Below the pieces are notes generated by a model. The model saw only the letters and a program-made list of their open reading frames with translations, ran no database searches and was not told the origin of the DNA. From contig JAKVNF010000001.1 of the NCBI GenBank assembly GCA_022483465.1, forward strand, positions 682,001 through 746,000: a DNA stretch of 64,000 nt, given 5' to 3'. The translations under genes were made by a program, and so were the position numbers. Positions 60,218 to 64,000 of this stretch are shown here, one piece after another. The stretch is from Lachnospiraceae bacterium. GTDB lineage: Bacteria > Bacillota > Clostridia > Lachnospirales > Lachnospiraceae. Each line of letters opens with the position of its first letter. Position 1 is the stretch's first letter.

Positions 60218-61299
60218 TTCGTCTGCTCCGCCCGAAGGCGGCAGGTCAGCTGGACCGGGTTGTGGTCCGAGGCGGCAAAGTGAAGGTCCTTCGTCTCGAC
60301 GGAGAGGATCTCCACGTTGCGGGAGACGAGATACCCGTCGATGAGGTAGTACTGGAAGTTCTTCGGGTCCGCGCCGCGGTAGGGCCGATCCAGCGAGCGG
60401 CAGGAGGGGACCCGCGGGTCCTCGGCGGGCGTAAACGCCGGCAAAAAGGCCTCCACGTCCAGTTTCCCCGCGCGCCACAGGGACGGATCCCGCTGGGGAT
60501 ACCGGGTCTCGTCCGCGGTGGAAAAGCTCTGGTTGAAGTCCCCGCCCGCAATCACGTAGTTGCCGCGGGCGGCCTCTGCAAACAAAACTTCCCGCAGCGC
60601 CCTTGTCTGGGCGGCCTTCCCCGCCCCGCTGTCATAGGCCTCCAGGTGGAGGTTGACAAGGACCAGCTCCTTCGTGCTCCCCTCCAGCGGGATCCGAGTG
60701 ATGAGAAGACACCGCTTTAAGTTGCAGGTGCGCACCGGCCAGGGGAAGGGGCAGGGGAGGGAAACCCGCGTCCCGCTCTTTGGCCTTAGGGCCGTCAGCG
60801 TGGCGATGCCGCTCTCCACGTGGCCGATGGGCGGGATGGGATAGGGCACAAACAGGACCTTGAAGTTCCAGGCAAGGGCCGAGAATACGGTGCCCGCGGT
60901 TTCTGCCATGCGGCTGCAGAGCTTTCCGTACTCGTCCACCCCGTGGGAGCGGGCGCTTTTCTGGTCCACCTCCTGAATCAAGACGACATCCGGGCACATG
61001 CCCGCAAGGACCGCCCCGATGGACCGGATGTTCTGCTCCACCTGCGCGCGGGAGGCGGGGTTGACCTTTTTGCCGCCGTCGTGGAAGAAGTCCGCCCCCG
61101 CGTCAAAACAGCCAAAGCCGATGTTCCAGGTAAGGAGAGAGAGCTTCTCTCCCGCCCGCAGGGTTCTCCCCGCGCCCGTCCCCGTCTTCGTCTCGGGGAG
61201 TGCCTCGATTTTGTTTGGCCGGTACTCCGCCGCGGTAAAAAGCGCCAGTGCGCCGCCTGCTGCCAGGGCAGCCGCTTTCCACACCGTTCCCACCCGCAT
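60214..61299 (-). CDS. Endonuclease/exonuclease/phosphatase (EEP) family hydrolase
   Basis: The 361-residue protein has the metal and catalytic motifs of the EEP fold: LLTWNIGFG near residue 56, DVVLIQEVDQ near 104, VNLHLEAYD near 214, GGDFNQSF near 249 and ASDHNPV near 347. An N-terminal hydrophobic stretch (residues 7-24) suggests a membrane anchor. Relatives include sphingomyelinase-like and inositol-phosphate phosphatases. It is co-translated with apbE. Substrate unknown. Confidence 0.85.
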   Translation of the reverse strand: MRVGTVWKAAALAAGGALALFTAAEYRPNKIEALPETKTGTGAGRTLRAGEKLSLLTWNIGFGCFDAGADFFHDGGKKVNPASRAQVEQNIRSIGAVLAGMCPDVVLIQEVDQKSARSHGVDEYGKLCSRMAETAGTVFSALAWNFKVLFVPYPIPPIGHVESGIATLTALRPKSGTRVSLPCPFPWPVRTCNLKRCLLITRIPLEGSTKELVLVNLHLEAYDSGAGKAAQTRALREVLFAEAARGNYVIAGGDFNQSFSTADETRYPQRDPSLWRAGKLDVEAFLPAFTPAEDPRVPSCRSLDRPYRGADPKNFQYYLIDGYLVSRNVEILSVETKDLHFAASDHNPVQLTCRLRAEQTK

Positions 61300-61330
61300 G
61301 TTCTCCTCCTTGTTTCTGCACAGCCAAAAC

Positions 61331-61354
61331 GGGGCACGGCCATTGCCGTGTCCC
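61331..61354 (-). terminator. Terminator-like hairpin after the HtrA gene
   Basis: Minus-strand GGGACACGGC/GCCGTGCCCC stem (one mismatch) with loop AATG, then GTTTTG. Confidence 0.5.
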
Positions 61355-61403
61355 GTGGCTGCAACCAGTATAGCAGACGAAATTTCCTTTTGGGAGCCCC
61401 GCC

Positions 61404-62477
61404 TTACAGGTTTCCCTGCTGACCTGCCGCGCCCTGCTGTGCAGAGGCAGAGGAGGCAGCGGATGCGGAAGAGGTCGAAGGGCTGTAGGAGCCCTCGAGC
61501 ATCTCCTCCACGATCTCCAGCACCTTGTTGGAAGGGATCGCGTATCCCATGCCCTCCACATCAGTGGAGCTGTACTTGGCGACGTTGATGCCGATCAGGT
61601 TCCCGTTGGCATCCAGGAGTGCACCGCCGGAGTTGCCGGGGTTGATGGCCGCATCGGTCTGCAGCAGACCCTCCATGGTCTCACGCTCGGAGGTGATGGC
61701 CCGATCCTTTGCGGAGACGATGCCGGTGGTCACCGACTGGCCGTAGCCGAGGGCATTGCCGATGGCGATGGCCGTGCTGCCGATCTTCACGTTGTCGGAG
61801 TCGGCAAAGGTGATGGCCTTGATCTGGGAGAGCGTGTCGGAGGAGAGATCCGACACCGCCACCTTGATCAGGGCGATGTCATCGGTGCTGTCATCCCCGA
61901 CCACCTGGGCGTCAGCGCTGGTGCCGTCGTTGAACTCCGCCGAGAGCTCCGAGGCATCTGCAATCACGTGGTGGTTGGTGACGATGTAGACGTAGTCGTC
62001 ATCGATCCTGACAATGACACCAGAGCCGCTGGCCGCGGCCTCGGCCGTCTGATCCTGACCCTGTCCGAACTGGGAATAGCCGTACTGCTGGTAGCGGATC
62101 GTGTTCGTGATGGACACGACAGAGGGCATTGCCGCCTCCACGACGCTGGAGAAGTCAGTGGATGAGGACGCCGCCTCCTCCGAGGTGGTGGAGAGCTGGG
62201 TGCTCGAGGTGGTGTCTGCGGAACTGCTTGTCATGTTTGTGGCGGGGTAGGAATCCGAACTGCTGGAGGCGGTGTTGGTCGCCGTGCTGCCGGCAGAGGA
62301 GGTATCACTGCTCTGCGGGATGGCCTCCCAGTAGGAACTCTGGGTGGCGGTGCCGCCGGAGAGAAGCCGTGCGGTCACGACTCCCGTGGCGGCACCCAGG
62401 GCGGCAACGAGGAGCACCGTCCCGACCATTCTCTTTGTCCCTCTATTCTTCTCATGATATCCGTTTGTTCTTCTCAT
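61404..62477 (-). CDS. HtrA/DegP-type serine protease without PDZ domain
   Basis: The protein of about 357 residues has an N-terminal membrane anchor (VGTVLLVAALGAATGVVTA), a Ser/Thr-rich linker of about 80 residues, and a trypsin-like domain. The catalytic triad is His in VTNHHVI, Asp in STDDIALIKV and Ser in INPGNSGGALLD. After GYAIPSNKVLEIVEEML the sequence ends in a Ser/Ala/Gln tail, so the PDZ domain normally present in HtrA is absent. Starts at 62486 (GTG) and 62477 (ATG) are both possible; neither has an ideal Shine-Dalgarno. Confidence 0.85.
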   Translation of the reverse strand: MRRTNGYHEKNRGTKRMVGTVLLVAALGAATGVVTARLLSGGTATQSSYWEAIPQSSDTSSAGSTATNTASSSSDSYPATNMTSSSADTTSSTQLSTTSEEAASSSTDFSSVVEAAMPSVVSITNTIRYQQYGYSQFGQGQDQTAEAAASGSGVIVRIDDDYVYIVTNHHVIADASELSAEFNDGTSADAQVVGDDSTDDIALIKVAVSDLSSDTLSQIKAITFADSDNVKIGSTAIAIGNALGYGQSVTTGIVSAKDRAITSERETMEGLLQTDAAINPGNSGGALLDANGNLIGINVAKYSSTDVEGMGYAIPSNKVLEIVEEMLEGSYSPSTSSASAASSASAQQGAAGQQGNL

Positions 62478-62611
62478 ATCTGTCACGGGCCCCTTGAATC
62501 CGGGGCGCCTCCTTTCCGTTTCGATGCTTCTATCCTAGCGGGAAAGAAGGTCGCTTCTGTGTTCAAATCGTATCGGACCTGTGATCATTTGATGAGAAAT
62601 CTGTGTTCTTG

Positions 62612-64000
62612 TCAGGGCTCCACTTTTTCGAGTTTTGCCCGGAAGGAGACCGCCCGCTCCGTGTCCAGTCGGTCGAAGCGAATCACATAGGCCCCGGCGT
62701 CCTGGTCGATCTTTGTGATCTTTCCCTCCCCAAAGACCTTGTGGCGGACCCTGGTGCCCACGGCAAAGGCCGCGTTCCTCTCCTCTCCCGCCTCCTCCTG
62801 CAGGCGGATGTACTGCTTTGCCTCCCTGATGAGGTTCTCATCCGGGGGCGCGGTGAAGCGAAGGTGCTCCGGGCCGATGTCAAAGAGAAACCGGGAGGGA
62901 TAGCGGGGCGAGCCGTCAAAGTTCCGGCCCCTTGCCTCCGTCAGATAGAGCCGGTCTTTTGCCCGGGTGAGGGCGACAAAGGCAAGGCGCCGCTCCTCCT
63001 CCATTCCCTTCTTGTCCCGGACCTTCCTGGAGGGGAAGACCCCCTCGTTCATCCCGATGAGGAAGACCGTGGGAAACTCCAGACCCTTGGCGGTGTGGAC
63101 CGTCATCAGCTTGACCTTGTCCCCCGGCACCTCCGCGTCCTGATTTGTGAACAGTGCCACATGGCGCAGGTAGTCGGCAAGGTGGGCCTCCTCGCCGCAG
63201 CTCGTCTCGTACTCGTAGATCGACTGCTTGAGCTCCGCCAGGTTGTCGAGGCGGTCCTGGGCGCCCTCGGTGCGCAGCATAGCCTCGTACCCGGAGCGAT
63301 TCATCAGGGCGGAGAAGAGGTCCGAGATCGGCATCCCCTCGTAGGTGGATGCAAACTCCTCCACCAGGGCCACAAAGTCCGCCGCCCCGGTCCCCGCAAA
63401 GATCGGGTCCTCCAGGTTCTCCCGGAGCGTGTCGTAGAGGGTCTTCCCGGAGGAGGCCGCCTTCCCCTCGAGGAAGGCGAGGCGCTTCTCGCCGATGTTG
63501 CGCTTTGGCTTGTTGGCGATGCGGCGGAAGGAGAGGTCGTCCTTCATCGCGATCATGCGCAGGTACGACAGGGCGTCCTTGATCTCCATGCGGTCGAAGA
63601 ACTGCACGCCGCTGTAGATCGTGTAGGGGATCTTCTTTTTCAGAAAGGTCTCCTCGATGGGCCGGGTCACGTAGTGGGCGCGGTAGAGAAGGGTGATGTC
63701 CGAGTACTTCGTGCCGCCAGCGACCAGACGCCCGATCTCGTCCGCGATCCAGGCCGCCTCCCCCTGGGTGCTCTCCGCGTGGTGGCACAGGGGCACCTCC
63801 CCGCCCTCCCGCACCGGGATCAGGTTCTTCGGAATCCGGTAGGTATTCTTTGCGATCAGGGCATTGGCACAGGCAAGGATCTCGGGCGTCGAGCGGTAGT
63901 TCTCCATCATCATGACGGTCTTCGTGCCGGGGAAGACCTTGTCGAACTCCATCAGAAACCGGATCTCGGCGCCCCGCCAGGTGTAGATCGTCTGGTCCGG
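62612..64000 (-). CDS. pcrA: UvrD/PcrA-type ATP-dependent DNA helicase, C-terminal part
   Basis: The frame is cut by the window edge, so only about 462 C-terminal residues are seen. They begin in the motif III region (QTIYTWRGAEIRF). Then come motif IV (ENYRSTPEIL, TLLYRAHYVTR), motif V (MTVHTAKGLEFPTVFLIGM) and motif VI (RRLAFVALTRAKDRLYL). A C-terminal HKVFGEGKITKID segment typical of PcrA follows. PcrA unwinds DNA in repair and removes RecA. N-terminal Walker A lies outside the window. Confidence 0.92.
   Translation of the reverse strand, partial: PDQTIYTWRGAEIRFLMEFDKVFPGTKTVMMMENYRSTPEILACANALIAKNTYRIPKNLIPVREGGEVPLCHHAESTQGEAAWIADEIGRLVAGGTKYSDITLLYRAHYVTRPIEETFLKKKIPYTIYSGVQFFDRMEIKDALSYLRMIAMKDDLSFRRIANKPKRNIGEKRLAFLEGKAASSGKTLYDTLRENLEDPIFAGTGAADFVALVEEFASTYEGMPISDLFSALMNRSGYEAMLRTEGAQDRLDNLAELKQSIYEYETSCGEEAHLADYLRHVALFTNQDAEVPGDKVKLMTVHTAKGLEFPTVFLIGMNEGVFPSRKVRDKKGMEEERRLAFVALTRAKDRLYLTEARGRNFDGSPRYPSRFLFDIGPEHLRFTAPPDENLIREAKQYIRLQEEAGEERNAAFAVGTRVRHKVFGEGKITKIDQDAGAYVIRFDRLDTERAVSFRAKLEKVEP

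Overview
The window is a high-GC (roughly 60 %) chromosomal segment from a fermentative, butyrate-forming Clostridia member, most likely of the family Lachnospiraceae. The evidence is a complete thl-crt-hbd-bcd-etfB-etfA operon, AsnA-type asparagine synthesis, a cellobiose phosphorylase, ECF-type metal uptake, long-form HPF, and TTGACA/TATAAT promoters with strong Shine-Dalgarno sites. No rRNA, prophage or CRISPR array was seen. The two IS30-family elements and one small MITE-like insert are richer in A+T than the rest.

Layout. 0-5.7 kb: a UvrX/YolD operon, a CsoR-like sensor with a NifX-like protein, and a CbiM-CbiQ-CbiO metal importer. 5.9-10.7 kb: a block bounded by two identical, inverted tRNA-Gly(GCC) genes; it holds a YbhN-like protein, a DUF4153/XRE/DUF2975 cluster, a MITE-like insert, a FeoB-associated small protein and a hypothetical gene. 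10.8-16 kb: PrsW, the metNIQ importer behind a Met-rich leader peptide and terminator, and a GH13 amylase. 16.4-25.2 kb: a Rad3/DinG-like helicase, an HPr-like protein without the active-site His, asnA, gdhA, a structured non-coding element, a THUMP methyltransferase, rdgB and yfcE. 25.2-28.1 kb: a 2.9-kb IS30-family element with extra genes. 28.2-29 kb: seven tRNA genes. 29.3-33.8 kb: a broken VOC gene, a LacI regulator divergent from cellobiose phosphorylase, and tRNA-Arg. 33.9-43.2 kb: a second thiolase, YbaK, a pyridoxal kinase and the butyrate operon. 43.2-45 kb: a second IS30-family element. 45-51.5 kb: hpf, an NlpC/P60 hydrolase, a C39-like protein, a tandem NUDIX fusion, plsY, a catalytically degenerate GDPD-like protein and trxB. 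51.6-64 kb: an ABC importer with a LysR regulator, a DinB polymerase coupled to a GH42 beta-galactosidase, an EEP hydrolase coupled to ApbE, an HtrA protease without PDZ, and the 3' part of a pcrA/uvrD helicase.

How they work together. The central pathway condenses two acetyl-CoA and reduces the product to butyryl-CoA, with Bcd and EtfAB bifurcating electrons. Both thiolase genes carry a similar Rex-like motif just downstream of the -10 box, which suggests redox control. Cellobiose phosphorylase, the GH13 enzyme and the GH42 enzyme feed sugars into this fermentation. MetNIQ, the metal importer and the ABC importer supply methionine, Co/Ni and probably an aromatic amino acid or similar small solute.

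The least ordinary signals are: the Met-rich leader peptide with attenuator in front of metN; two IS30-like elements with 13-bp and 15-16-bp direct flanking repeats, one carrying three further small genes; a 308-bp insert with 25-bp inverted repeats and an exact 8-bp duplication; the structured element at 22.44-22.67 kb; and a GDPD-like protein that has lost its key catalytic residues.
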